A stretch of DNA of 64,000 bases, taken from Macrolepiota albuminosa (lineage: Eukaryota > Basidiomycota > Agaricomycetes > Agaricales > Agaricaceae). The position numbers and the translations under genes are program-made. Positions 21,431 to 32,946 of this stretch are shown here, in pieces. Numbering within the stretch: the stretch's first letter is position 1; the number at the start of each line of letters is the position of its first letter. The stretch lies in assembly GCA_027475525.1 (NCBI GenBank), contig JAMWFC010000049.1, positions 4,758,947 through 4,822,946 of the forward strand, in the 5' to 3' direction. Under the pieces are notes generated by a model. That model saw only the letters and a program-made list of their open reading frames with translations. It was not told the DNA's origin and made no database searches.

Positions 21431-24055
21431 CTAACTTCCGGATTCTGCGATTTCCCGATCTTCTCCAGTAATTTCCACAAACTCATGTTTAGAAGAATAT
21501 TCTCCGAGTTCGTCTGCAAAGAGCAAGTCTTTGTAAGTGTACTTTTGATTTGGTTCGATTACTGTGAAAGTCGAAGAACATGCTCCAGCACACCAGATAT
21601 CGTACGCAGTGTATTCGTCGGCCGGCTTGACGTCTCGAGAAGGGTTGCGCCGCGGTGGACTCAATATAGAGACACCTGATTCGGGAGAACCCAGAGCCAT
21701 AACCATCCTTATGAAAGGAATGGGAGGCTGTTTGTCCGGAGGGTTGAAAATCCCTAGTATAAACGGGTCCATATGCGGTTCAAACAGGCGTCCTACGACT
21801 TTTGTGGTGTACTCAGAGGCGTTTCGAACTTGGCAAAGAATAACAGACACGTTGTCTGGGCCAACGGGTTTTCGAGCATCGAAGACGAACGGGATGACCA
21901 CATCCACTCCAGGTTGGTTTTTACGGCATAGTATTGCAGCACCACGTGCGATGAGTCCGTAGAGAGTGCCGCGGTTCATGGCAGAGGCGTGCTTGATCCT
22001 GATGAAGTGGTTGAAATGCACTTCTGAATGCTCAAAGCAACGTTCAAGCGAGACGTCATTGTCGGATTCATGTAGAAACATCGGGCGCCCTTCAAGAATA
22101 TTCGAAAGGTGAGCTGCAGTAACATAGCGTTCTTCTTCGTCTTCAGCGACTTTAGTGCTTGGACCGTCCGACCGCAGCAAAGCGTTCAGAAAGCTGGTTA
22201 ACTTCATGTTTAGGCCGTCCCCGACGATTGCATCACATGCCAGTGTGAACAGCAGGAGCTACCATCCGACCGCGATCGCCATTGTCAATAATGGAATCTT
22301 TCAGCACATCTCTAAGAAGATAGGCTTGATCAAGTTTGAGCTCTCGGACGATGTAACGGGCACCCTCCGCCAAAATAGGTTCCGAGGCTGCGATGGTGAT
22401 GGCCGTTTCGTTGTCATGTTTTATCGCAAGGCAAAGGCGCATGTGATGCTCTACCTGGTTGACTTCCAGCGTTCGTGATGCTAACGTCGTGCGAGTAAAG
22501 CACAAGGAAATCCGGGCGGACAAGATTGCTTTAAAAGCAAGGTAAAAATCCTCTCAAAACATAGAAATGACGGGGAGGAACCTACCGATCCGTTGTGATT
22601 CGCTTAGAGAGGTTGGAGTCATGTTATAAACTTCGACGCCACCCAGAAGCTTCAGGGCGGCAAATCGCACCATGCTATTTCTTTCGCTCCCCCCTCCTTC
22701 ATTATAGCGTGTTCCAAACCTGTGCATCACGTAAAAATTGTCAAAAGAGGGGATGACTCTTGACATACAGTGGCCGGCCAAACTGGGACATCCATTCAAT
22801 AGAAACCATATCTCGAAGATAATGCAAGTCCTTCTTCACTTTTCCGACTACTAGTTGGTCGAAACCGATGTCTGTAAAAGGAGGGATGAATTGGGAGTTC
22901 TGGTAGTTGACGCCTAGAGAACGAGGCAGGGCATAATTATGCACGCCGTACGTAGAAATAAACACCGAAACTAGAGCTTTCACGTGAGTGATGTAATGTA
23001 ACGCCGTTTGAAGGCAATGGAAGAAACTTTCTCCTTCCGCAATTGGTTCAAACAGCCCATGAACTTCGTCAACTGCAAAGACAACAGCTTCGTATCCCTT
23101 ATCTTTAGCGCAGGAGGTCAACGCTTTAGCTTTGGCCTCAAGGAGATGTTCCTGCATCATCAAGTGAGCAGATAGCGATAAATGTGACAAGCGGAGTACT
23201 TGCAGGAGACGACTTGATCTGATTTTTTTGACTTTTAGCCATGTCCAAAATTCTGTTATAGAACTCGACGCGGTAACTGCCTTGCGATTTATAGGATAAA
23301 CCAGGGGACATAAGGAATCTAAACTTTTCTGCTGGCGAACTGTTCAGGTGTGAGGAATCGTGCTCAGGAATTTTACGTATTTCATCGTCGATGTTTTCGA
23401 GAACTTCTTTGGTGCATGTGAAGACTGCTGACAAGAACGAAAGACATCTCAACGTCACCACGTCGGACCTGCCTGATCCAGATGAGTAAAAGTAAGATAG
23501 AACTTGACCGTCAGATGGGGGAAACCCTAAAAACCGAGAACCATGGTGAACAACATAGATCAAGAAGAAAAGATACGACTGCTTTGCCTGTATGTTGGAA
23601 AGGTCGGAGATTGAGAGGAATCACAACCAATTTTTTGGCCAGTTCGTCAATCATGCGAGATTTTCCGGTTCCCGGCGACTGGAAAATAGGGATGGCTTGT
23701 GCATCAAAGGTCTGGGGTTCTTTGGATGCATAGAATAGAATAATTTCTTCCAAGGCCTTGGAAGCTAAGCCTTTATATTCAACACCCCAAGAACGTTCCG
23801 TTGCTTGGACGATCTCAGACTAGATTTTTTACCTTGCCCAAGATACGTACCTCCGACACCTGTATAACACATCTGAAACATGAGCCTGTGTGAGAGAAAG
23901 ACCTCTCGTGTGATCATGTGACGGGGGGGATACTTATGTCCCGCGGGTAGAGCTGAGTCAGCTGAAGCTGATGACTGGGACGCGACGGATATGGCCGCTC
24001 GGGTGGGAGGACCATATGCTTGCGAATTCGCTGACTGACGCCACCGTTGGCGCAT
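21431..24055 (-). pseudogene. Agaric-expanded P-loop NTPase (possibly Crinkler/RHS-like), frameshifted
   Basis: A minus-strand gene of about seven exons starts MRQRWRQSANSQAYG at 24055. The second or third exon holds a Walker A motif, FQSPGTGKSRMIDELAKK (about 23690), then a GFPPSDGQVLSYFYS exon. A later exon has a Walker B-like VVFAVDEVHGLFEP (about 23075). Exon joins use GTACTC...GCAG, GTATGT...ACAG and similar 45-60 bp introns. Near 22258 the frame changes between DNGDRGRMV and LLLFTLACDAIVGDGLNMKL without a workable intron, so a small indel has probably inactivated it. The C-terminal part runs to 21431. Basidiomycetes have many such single-copy-looking NTPases; relationship to Crinkler/RHS effectors is an inference. 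Confidence 0.55.
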
Positions 24056-24219
24056 ACGCGCGAAGTGAATGTATTGTAGACTAATGAATAAAACTAACTA
24101 ACAGGCCTGCCCGCACGACGATCAGCCCGTGGGCCAAAGAAAAGTAATCAGCTATTCAACTCCTAAAGGTACGCTGGCCCGCGCGTGGGCTGAACTGCTG
24201 GCAGGATTGTTTACGTCCT

Positions 24220-24328
24220 GCGGAAAATCTGCTTGAATTGGGACTCCGACTTCGGCATAGCATTGCCGAATCCTTGTCATCTGAGCTGTTTACGTTCTGC
24301 AGTGTCTTGTGCTCTGTCATGTGTTTCG
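24220..24328. repeat. Direct repeat flanking the P-loop NTPase gene, right copy
   Basis: Near-copy of 20952-21053 in the same orientation, sharing GACTCCGACTTCGGCA and CAGTGTCTTGTGCTCTGTCA. The stretch from 24329 to 24708 holds no recognisable gene. Confidence 0.8.
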
Positions 24329-24708
24329 ATATGTTCGTAAGTTAAGCCGATGATACCGACGTGTACTTTCGTAATTTGCTCCACCGACTGTTGGAATGTT
24401 AAAAACACTTTAGTATTAAAGCGAGGTCCGAAAAGCCGATGGTGCTCATGGAGCCACTTTTCGGCCGATCACGCACTCCAGCAAGTATATTTACTGACGT
24501 ACTTCCGAGTTCTACGGATATCGATACATAATAACTTGGGTATTGAAAGCCAAGTCTTTGGGACACGTTATGGCTTCAATTCTCTCGTACCGGTCGCTGG
24601 CATGCTCGTCTCATTCTAAAAGTTTCTTCAGGTCGCAGGTCGCGTCAGTTAGATGATCCGCTACCCTGGTAATTGTACTGACGTGGTCGTAGGACATTCG
24701 CCACTGTA

Positions 24709-25927
24709 ATGGACAGGTCACATAACCTTCCATTGTCCGGAATTCGTGTGCTTGAGATGGGTCAATTGATTGCGGGTCCTTTTGCGGGTCAACTCCTCGG
24801 GCCAGCCCCTGTCTCGCCTGTCGTTCTTTCTGAGGCTCACGAACTACCCACCGTTCAGGCAATTTGGTGCGGAAATCATCAAGGTGGAACCTCCTAGAAC
24901 TGGTGATCCATTGCGCGTTTGGCGTGAGCTAGATGAAGATGGGACTAGCCCATGGTTCAGAAGTATAGCACGAAACAAGAAGAGTGTAGCGATAGATATG
25001 AGAAAACCAGAAGGCCGAGAGTGCGTATTGATTTTTGTCTGTCCTGCCCACTACAAGTCCGCACACGACGACGCTTCAGACTTGTCAAACAACTCGCCAT
25101 CAAAAGTGACGTCGTCATCGAGAACTTCAAGCCAGGCAGTATGTTCTCGACTAAAAACACATACAAACCTCTCACGAATGTTATATTTAGCGCTTGAGAG
25201 ATGGGGACTCGGACCAGCGGATTTACGTTTGCGAAATCCGTCGCTTATATTTACCCGTGTCAGTGTATACGGGCAGACGGGTCCGTGGGCTCCACGCCCT
25301 GGATATGCTTCCGTGTGCGAAGCAGAGTCCGGTTTTCGATATATCAATGGATTCCCCGATCCTGAAACGCAGGGACTGGATGGTCCACCTGTTAGACCTA
25401 ATATTAGCCTGGGAGATTCGATCGCTGGTCTGCATGCAGCATTCGGCACCGTATGCTTATTTTATCGTGTGCATCGTAATCCTCATGCGCCATGCTAGGT
25501 GCTGGCTTTGTTGGGGCGGCAAAGGCAGTCGACTCAGCCAGGCACAACAGTAGATGTCAGCATTGTTGAAAGGTATGTACTGGCTTTGCTCGCGTGCTAT
25601 TTGGAGCTACATCCCTCTCCAGCATGCTTAACCTCATGGAAGGTATTATTCCGGAATATGACTGTAAGGCAAAGGTAAGCCAAAGTTCGAATTCGTTGAA
25701 TCCAGTTCTGACTTCTACTAGACACGCGGACTTTCAGGCTCCTCAGTGACTGGCATCGTTCCGACAAACGCATACCCATGCATGCCCGACCCATCTTCTC
25801 CCTTAATACCGACGTACGTCGTGATCGGCGCCAACGGAGACTCGATCTATAACCGCTTGATGGAAGTTGTCAAACGACCCGACCTCGTAGGGCCCAAGGA
25901 ACGCTTCTTGATCCGACACTACCATTA
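24709..25927 (+). pseudogene. Class III (CaiB/BaiF-type) CoA-transferase, 5' part, interrupted by LINE
   Basis: Family III CoA-transferases move CoA between carboxylic acids, as in succinate-hydroxymethylglutarate CoA-transferase. Exon pieces in order: LSGIRVLEMGQLIAGPFAGQLLG; FGAEIIKVEPPRTGDPLRVW to RNKKSVAIDMRKPEGRE; LVKQLAIKSDVVIENFKPG; NPSLIFTRVSVYGQTGPWA to PVRPNISLGDSIAGLHAAFG; a TTVDVSIVE exon; VFGATSLSSMLNLMEG; and SGSSVTGIVPTNAYP to VVKRPDLVGPK. After the Lys codon (25896-25898) the reading runs into LINE sequence and stops at 25925-25927. The rest of the gene resumes at 62221. The donor after QLLG is non-canonical, suggesting decay of a splice site as well. Confidence 0.85.
25886..25898. 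repeat. Left target-site duplication of the LINE
   Basis: CGTAGGGCCCAAG here and CGTAGGACCCAAG at 62208-62220 flank the LINE, one mismatch in 13. Both copies encode Val-Gly-Pro-Lys of the split CoA-transferase. Confidence 0.85.
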
Positions 25928-26150
25928 GACAGTGAATTTCCCATGGTCTAACAGGGAAGGAAGGAGAGAGTCTGCAGTGCAAATGTACAGCGAAAGCGTT
26001 ACAAAGAGACAAAAAGGGGGCCCAAATGGGCACCCAAGAGAACCAGACCCAGACCCTGACATTTACTCACCGGCAAGACCGGTTCTTGGACGATGAAAAC
26101 GAGACACGGACATACTCGGACAACAAGTCGAACAAGAACCAAGGACGCCC

Positions 26151-27845
26151 ATGAGACAAAGCAAACATGCTGAAACGGCGATGGATGTTCAGACGGACAC
26201 AGAGATGGAGGAACTGACAACGATAGCGGAAGCAGAGGCAATAGTTGTAAACCAACTAGATAACCTCCGCAGAGAGCTGAGGCGTTTCTCGGACCATCAC
26301 GTCTGGGGACCTCACGCGCTGGAGGCTGCGTACGAAGTATCGAGGAAGTTCATCCCGGAGATCGTGGATGCAGGTGAGAAATGCATGAAAAGCAACAAAG
26401 CTGATACCTCGCGTGCGTTACAGGAAACAGCGGAACTGAGAGCCATGGTAAACGACCTGGCCAAGGCAGTAGGCAACCTGGTAAAGCGTCAAGATACAGA
26501 ACAAAAGAAAGACAATAGCAGCCAGGCTCAACCCATGACAGTACAGACCACGAAGACAGTTATGGCTTCGGGCCCAACATATCGGCCCACAAAGGTCCAC
26601 CAGACGGCAACCAAACCCATTTTCCAACGCCAGCAGTACACACCCAGGTCTCCGAGGGACCAATATCATCCAGCACACCTCATAATTGTACCGAGGGGCG
26701 AGAAAATTGATTCAAACCACCTGAACCCACGCAGGCTGGTCACCCTGATAAACGACAGACTCGCCCAATCGGAAAACGCCAAGCATCTACGTGTAGCATC
26801 GGCGCAATACAACCACAACCAGAACTTAATAATAATAATGATGCGAGAAGACCAGAAGGGGGAGGAACTGAGACAACACACTAAAGAGTTCATTGATATA
26901 CTTGGAATACCGGCTAACTCCATTGATATGCTTACAGACGACAGAAGATTCAAAGTGAGAATTAATGGGGTTTGGACCGGGAGAGATGGCCAGGGAGGCC
27001 TAAACACATCAGAGGACTTGAGAGAGGAATTAGAAAGGTTCAACCCGATCATGTCTTGCATTACACTGATAAGCAATCCCAGATGGATGAGAGCAGAAGC
27101 AGACCTACAGGAAAAGGAACATTCGTCGATTGTACTTGAATTTGCAAAAGAAGAAGACGCACAGGCGATGATGGCAGCAAAATATGTCGCGATGTTCACG
27201 AACTTCTGCGAGGTCGTATATCATGCGGATAGACCACCAGTACTCCAATGCAACAGATGTTGGCAAATCGGGCATCACATATCTCGGTGCAGGAACGAGA
27301 CAAGGTGCCGTTTGTGTGCAAGGGGACACAGCAAGAAGGATCATGACAAGGTGGCAGACCAGCACATGCCTGAAGATGGAGAAGAGGACGACGATGGCCG
27401 ACAGGAGAGGAACAGGGAAAGAAGGTGTGTAAACTGCGAAGGGGACCACACAGCAACCAAGAGGAGCTGCCCCGAGAGGAAGAGACACCAGATGATCGCA
27501 AGAGAAAAAGACCATACTGACGTAGGAGGTGGCATATTTAGGAAGAAGAAAGTCACCAAGAGGAAGACAACCAAAGCGGAAACCAACAGGGAGATGACCA
27601 ACACCGGTGCGAGGGACACAGCAAACGACGGCTCCATGAGAGCGCATAAAGGGAACGCCGGTGCAAGTGCTGACAAGACCAACCCCAACAACAAGAAGGC
27701 CACGGACGCCGGAAGGGACGCCAACAGGAGTATGGCTCTTGAAAACCTGCTCAATGACCAGGAACCGGAGAGGTGGGATGAAATAGAAGTGGAAGAGATA
27801 GGTTACATGGAAAGTCAGACCACCGGTAACGTCCAATCTATATGA
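26151..27845 (+). CDS. LINE ORF1 (gag-like RNA-binding protein)
   Basis: A 564-residue open frame with no disruption. The N-terminal part is predicted helical and Glu/Arg-rich (NQLDNLRRELRRF). The centre has a partial RNA-recognition-like region (HLIIVPRGEKIDSNHLN to LRVASAQYNHNQNLIII). The C-terminal third has a zinc-knuckle cluster: CNRCWQIGHHISRC (about residue 367), CRLCARGHSKKDH and CVNCEGDHTATKRSC. Then comes a basic Lys/Arg-rich tail. Such proteins coat LINE RNA. The stop overlaps the ORF2 start by four bases (ATGA at 27842-27845), a stop-restart arrangement. Start choice: first Met of the open frame. Confidence 0.85.
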   Translation: MRQSKHAETAMDVQTDTEMEELTTIAEAEAIVVNQLDNLRRELRRFSDHHVWGPHALEAAYEVSRKFIPEIVDAGEKCMKSNKADTSRALQETAELRAMVNDLAKAVGNLVKRQDTEQKKDNSSQAQPMTVQTTKTVMASGPTYRPTKVHQTATKPIFQRQQYTPRSPRDQYHPAHLIIVPRGEKIDSNHLNPRRLVTLINDRLAQSENAKHLRVASAQYNHNQNLIIIMMREDQKGEELRQHTKEFIDILGIPANSIDMLTDDRRFKVRINGVWTGRDGQGGLNTSEDLREELERFNPIMSCITLISNPRWMRAEADLQEKEHSSIVLEFAKEEDAQAMMAAKYVAMFTNFCEVVYHADRPPVLQCNRCWQIGHHISRCRNETRCRLCARGHSKKDHDKVADQHMPEDGEEDDDGRQERNRERRCVNCEGDHTATKRSCPERKRHQMIAREKDHTDVGGGIFRKKKVTKRKTTKAETNREMTNTGARDTANDGSMRAHKGNAGASADKTNPNNKKATDAGRDANRSMALENLLNDQEPERWDEIEVEEIGYMESQTTGNVQSI

Positions 27846-30496
27846 AAACCAAACCAATACAAATTGTACAGCTGAACACAAATTGTAGCAATACGGTGTG
27901 CCACACAATGCTAAACACTTTTATAGACAAGTTCGACATCATCCTGGTCACAGAACCATGGTGGGGAAGTATAGGTAATGACCAGAAGGGCCCGGCCTCT
28001 CTGGGGGCGTGGACGCCAATCCCACCGATGGCAAGGATACCGGAAGACAGGAGACCAAGAGTAATGACATACGTAAAGAAAAGACAAGACTTCCAAGTAA
28101 CGCTACGGTCGGACCTAGCTAAGGACCTCGACATACAGATACTAGATATAACTCAGGCTAACTATCCGACAGTGACGATCGTCAACGTATACAACCAACC
28201 CAGGAACAGGAACACACAGATAACAGAAGCAGATGCGTCCGAGAGGCTCAGAGCGATCAGTCTTCCAGAGGAGAGGCCAGTAATCCTGAGCGGGGATTGG
28301 AATCAGCACCACCCTGCATGGAGCAAGGGTGAACCGCAACCAACGGAAAGAACTGAGGAGCTTATTGAGTGGATGCAGAGCGGAGACTTCACGTTATTAA
28401 ACGAGAAGGGGGCGTGTACATACCATGAGCACAGGAGGAAGAGAGCCACCTCGGTACTGGACCTCACTTGGGTGAACGCAGAGGCGAGGGCTCTAGACGC
28501 AGTGAGAGAGTGGGCCATAGACCCAAGCCTGGCCTGTGGATCGGACCATTTCGCGCTGAGATGGATAATAGAACACGGCGCGACAGAAGTACAGAACATA
28601 ACAGGGAGTAGGTACAGTTTCAAGGAAACAAAACCGAAGGAATGGCAGGAGGCATTCTGATTGGAGATGGAGAAGAGTGAAGAAAGGTGGGTAGTTCTCC
28701 AAGATCTAGGCACTAATTGCCCCCCGGAGGAGTTAGACAGAGACGTCGAACTGATCACCGAGGCAATGCAAAATGCCACAAAAGAAATGGCAAAGGAGAA
28801 GAAACCCTCAGAAAGAGCAAGACCGTGGTGGTCTGAAGCCCTGAATGAGGCAAACAAGAGAAGGATGACGTGACGTGAGGAGCAAAGGTCACATGTCACC
28901 AGATGGGGGGAGCAGAGCAGCGAAATCAACCGTGAAATCAGGAAAGTAACTAACTATTTCAGACGCCTGTACAAGCACGAGAAGTCCAAATGGATCAACG
29001 AGACACTCAAGGAAGCAACCCCAGAAAATATGTGGAGACTTCGGGGGTGGTCAAAAGGCACAAGAAACTACCCCTCCCCGGCGATCAAGAGACAGGGAAC
29101 CGTGCCTGCAGTGGAACATGAAGATAAGTGTGATGCCTTGCGAGCTGCCCTCTTTAAGCCACCCCCAGTACTAGAGAACAACGACGAACCAGACTTGACC
29201 AGAGAACAAGCACAAGACTACATGCACGTGAAGCTAACACGAGAGGAGGTTAGAGAGGCGATATACCGGCACAGCACTAAGAAGGCACCAGGAGTAAGCC
29301 AACAACCGTTCAACACGGTACGCTGGGTGTGGGAAGCGGAGAGTGACACAATCTTCGCACTTATGCACCACTGCATCGAATCGGGCTACCACCCCAAGAA
29401 GTGGAGGCAGGCAGTGGCAGTGGCACTGAGGAAACCGAACAAACCAGATTATTCAGAACCGAAAGCATATAGACTGATACAACTCCTAGAGTGTCTCGGC
29501 AAGGTGCTTGAGGGGATAGTAGCAAGGAGGATAAGCTTCCTCGTGGGAAGAGAGGACCTGGTACCGCCAACGCAGTTTGGGGGGCGCCCCAACAGCTCTA
29601 CTGACGACGCATTACTCACTCACATTGAGGATATACAGGCAGCAAGAAACCATGGTAAGGTGACATCGGTACTAACCTTTGACATCTCAGGGTTCTTTGA
29701 CAATGTCAATCACGCTCGACTCCTGAGAGAACTATGCCGGAAAGCGATACCACTGCCACTAGTGAAGTGGGTAGCTTCCTTCCTTAGCGAAAGGAAAGCA
29801 GCGGTGTGCCTAGACGGGGTAAGAAGTGAGATGAAACCAGTCCGAAATGGCATTCCGCAAGGGTCACCAGTGTCACTGATACTATCCATAATATATGGGA
29901 GCAAAATCCTGGAGATAATGGAAGCAAAATACAAGAAGCAGGAAGAGGACGCAACACTACTGATGTACATTGATGATGGCACACTTAGGGCCTCATCGAA
30001 ATCACTTGACATAAACATAAAGATACTAAGGCGAGATTTCATTTTCGTAAACGAAAGGCTGACAAAAGTCGGACTCTATACAGAGCCAGAGAAAACGGGG
30101 CTTATGCACCACTCATGGCGACAAGATAGGGGATACTCCCCAGTAATAAAACTGCCAATGCCTGATGGGACAGAGACAACAGTGGAAGCAGGCGAAACAA
30201 TACGTATCCTGGGACTACACATTGACAGGAAGCTGACGTTCAACCAACACGTGCAAAAAGTCACCCAGAAGGCCAAGAGAGCGGTGGCAGGCGCATGGAT
30301 ATTGGCAAACACAGTCAGAGGGGTGAGCCAGTCTCAATTGAGAACGATGTACAGGGCTTGTGTGGCTCCTATAATGACCTATGCCAGCCCAGCCTGGTGG
30401 ACCGGTAAGAAGATACACATAGAGAAGCTGACAAAAGTACAGAACAATGCGCTCCGACACATGGCAGGCGCATTCCAAACCACCCTGACAGGGTAG
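27842..30496 (+). pseudogene. LINE ORF2, endonuclease and reverse transcriptase part
   Basis: One frame from 27842 reads an APE-type endonuclease (IVQLNTN, LVTEPWWG, LSGDWNQHHPAW, LDLTWVN, GSDHFALRW) and then a reverse transcriptase (TFDISGFFDNV, GIPQGSPVSLI, LMYIDDGTL with the YxDD box as YIDD). In-frame TGA codons at 28658-28660 and 28871-28873 interrupt the spacer between the two domains. They probably derive from TGG or CGA and CGA respectively. The frame ends at 30494-30496 because the KDZ transposon begins at 30490; the last LINE residues are AGAFQTT. The thumb reads GLHIDRKLTFNQHV. The enzyme would have nicked the target and copied LINE RNA in place. Confidence 0.88.
30482..30489. repeat. 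Left 8-bp target-site duplication of the KDZ transposon
   Basis: ACCCTGAC here and ACCCCGAC at 60365-60372. Joining the flanks through one copy restores the LINE reading QTTPTKALEV, which supports this boundary. Confidence 0.8.
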
Positions 30497-31102
30497 GGCA
30501 TCACAACGGTACGTGTCATACGTTGTACGGGAGCCCGCTTTGTGCCGTACCATACGTGTCCAGCGGAGTCCACTACACTGGAGCGGAGCAGTCCCCATAG
30601 TGCCATAGAATACAGAGCCGTGGACGTGTCACAATGTGCTGTATGACACGGTCCAGTGGATCGATAAAAGGCGGGCACACACATGCGCATGCAGGCCCGG
30701 CAGATGCCAGCGGACACTAGCGGACGTCAATGTGCGTCAGCGGCCGCTGGCGGGCATCAGCACACGAGTGAAAACCTCCTCCATTGGCGGACTTCATGGC
30801 ATGAATAAACCCTCCTCAAGGTTCCCCATTTCCCTCCCCTCTCCATTCCTCCCTGCAATAACTCGAGGCTGCGCGTCTCCCCTTCCATCCTTTTCCCACC
30901 CCCAACACCAGCGTACGTCCACGAAAGGGCCCTGAAAATCTACGCAGGCCTATGCAAGCCACCAGCGGACATCCACGCAGACGTACGTCGATGGACTCAA
31001 ACCTACGTGGGCCCTCCCAGGCCTGCGCAGGACACCAGCGGACATCCACAGAGGCCTACGCAGGTCCACGGGGTCTGGTTGGACCAAGAAAAAAGGTAAC
31101 GT

Positions 31103-32052
31103 TGATAGGACCCTATACAGGTTAGGCGCATCAACGGCAGGCTCGGCACCGGCTCCGGAAACCTTGCCACACTCGTTCCGAACTTAGCGCACGCGTTCTA
31201 CCTATTTTAAGCCATTTCTGACGGCCGCGCACGGCAAGAAGCAGATCCAATCAGTGATAGCGCCGATCGGCAGACAGAATGACAACTGACAGATGGCATC
31301 AGTCACTGACGACAGCGCTTAGCGAGAAGCTTGATGATCTATCAAAAACTGACGGACAGCTTGGCGTTTGACCTTGGCGTCTGACACCGCTTAGCGTCTT
31401 GATTTGGCGCCTGACATCGCTTAGGTGCTCTGACGGACAGAAGGGTGATGGAGTGATGGTTTAGCTTCGCGATCTGTCGCCTGGCGTCGCTAAGGCTCTT
31501 GAATGGACGGTAGGGATCTGAAACCGTTGGAGCTACCCCTATGAAATTTTCCAGTTTACCGCACTTTGGCAATGGTTGGTCACTGGCGACGGTGAACTCC
31601 TTGTAGTATATATATTACTTACCGACTTGTACATACATCAGAAGACGAATAGACCAGAGTTTCCCCCTTCCTCAGTCTCCCTTACGCTCAAGAGCTCATT
31701 TACGCTACGGTCGGCAACGTCGAACTCATCGGCAGTTACAGACGTTCGCCAACACTCGACACCTTCGCGCCTTGCAACTACGGCAGGCATTATCGACGCT
31801 TAGAACTTCGCTAAGCCTATCGTGCTCTTGCCGCTCACCCTTGCCGTGTTCACTTACCGCATTTTCCTTAGGCGCTTTACCTTAGCGCTTGACACTTGCC
31901 GACCCCGTTACCGACTTGTACCCTTTTTCACAGACGTGTTCTCTGGGACCTGCCTGGGACTCACCACATCACTTTTAGCGCGCCCAACGCACACTCTTGG
32001 TACGGTAACACTTTTGTTACATTTGTTACTGACCAAACTTTGGGCGTCATCA
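31103..32052. mobile_element. Solo LTR inside left KDZ inverted repeat
   Basis: A 950-bp insertion absent from the right inverted repeat, where GGTAACGTCGACTT runs uninterrupted (about 59742-59758 on the minus strand). It starts TGATAGGACC and ends GCGTCATCA (TG...CA) and is flanked by ACGT (31099-31102 and 32053-32056; AACGT if the terminal A is counted with the flank). A TATATATA box lies near 31607. There is no internal coding region, so it is a solo LTR left by recombination. Confidence 0.8.
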
Positions 32053-32074
32053 ACGTCGACTTGCCCGTCGTATG

Positions 32075-32152
32075 CCTGTGGGGGGGAATCGAACCCCCGG
32101 CCTTGGGAAAGCCTGCAGCAACGGAACACACATTTAACCGTTGCACCACAGG
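32075..32152 (-). ncRNA. tRNA-like module, left arm copy
   Basis: Read on the minus strand, this 78-nt unit has a 7-bp acceptor stem (CCTGTGG/CCACAGG), an A box (TGGTGCAACGG), an extended D-arm-like hairpin (GCAACGG/CCGTTGC), a small arm GGCT-TTCCCAA-GGCC whose loop looks like an anticodon loop with CCC, and a T arm GGGGG-TTCGATT-CCCCC carrying the B box. A T6 run lies further along in the right-arm copy; here the solo LTR separates the unit from it. Whether it is a functional tRNA is doubtful because the D arm is unusually long. Confidence 0.6.
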
Positions 32153-32884
32153 TCCGTTACTAACGGATAGATTCAAAGGTTGGATAACACAATGAACGGA
32201 CGCCCACCTACGTTTCCGCAGGTTCCCGTATGGATTTTTTGAGGTGGAAGGGGGGTGGCATACCTCCCAAAAGAGTTTTCGTGGCCTGAAAGGGGCGTTG
32301 GCATCAGCAGCCATCAGCTGGCCATCAGCTGGCCATCAGCTGGCATCCGTCGGAGTTCGCCGGCAGCCGTCGTGACCCGCTGGCATCCGTCGTGCATCCG
32401 TCGGCATCCGCCGGATATCCGCTGGTATCCGTCGGAATCCACGGGAATCCGTCGGCAACCCCCGGCATCGTCTGGCATCGTCTGGCATCAGGGCGGGAGA
32501 GAAGGAAACGGGGTGCGTGGGTGTCCGCCGCATGGGGTGGTGTCTCGGAGAGCGTGGGGGGTGGCGGAAGAGGGATGGGGGTGGGGAGAAAGAGGGGGAA
32601 GGGGGAAGGGGAGGAGCGTGGGTGTCCGCTGGTACCCCAGCGGACGTAGCAGACATCGGACGTCAGGTCAGGGGGGAGGAGGGAAGCGGGGTGCATGTGG
32701 TGGACGGGGGTGGCGTGTGAGGTAGTGTGGGGAGTGGAGAGGATGGCACTGGGGAGAAAGAGGGGGAAGGGCAGAAGAGGGTGCGTGAGTGTCCGCTGTC
32801 CGCTGGCATGCCAGCGGACGGTAGCGGACGGTAGCTGATGTCGGCATGTGAGCCAGCTGACATCAGCGGTGCAACCAGTCCCAG

Positions 32885-32946
32885 TGGTTCAGTGGAATAT
32901 TCATTTATTGATATTCAATATTGTGTACAGTGGTGGGTTCTACTCC
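32885..32946 (+). ncRNA. tRNA-like module (A box to B box)
   Basis: A box TGGTTCAGTGG at 32885-32895 and B box GGTTCTACTCC at 32936-32946, with the AATATT...AATATTGTG hairpin-like middle shared by sister modules. The mirrored copy is at 58841-58902 on the minus strand. Confidence 0.45.

Noticed and set aside
27105..27908. 267-codon minus-strand ORF
   Set aside because: Exact antisense of the LINE ORF1 zinc-knuckle region; composition is a shadow of the real frame.
32075..32152. Calling this a canonical functional tRNA-Gly(CCC)
   Set aside because: The acceptor and T arms are perfect, but the D-arm region is about twice the normal length and there is no variable loop, so only 'tRNA-like' is supported.
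32255..32863. Overlapping long ORFs on both strands in the left KDZ arm, mirrored at 58924-59552
   Set aside because: GC-rich repeats (CATCCGTCGG-type) stay open in all six frames; the same sequence appears inverted in the other arm and no frame is protein-like.
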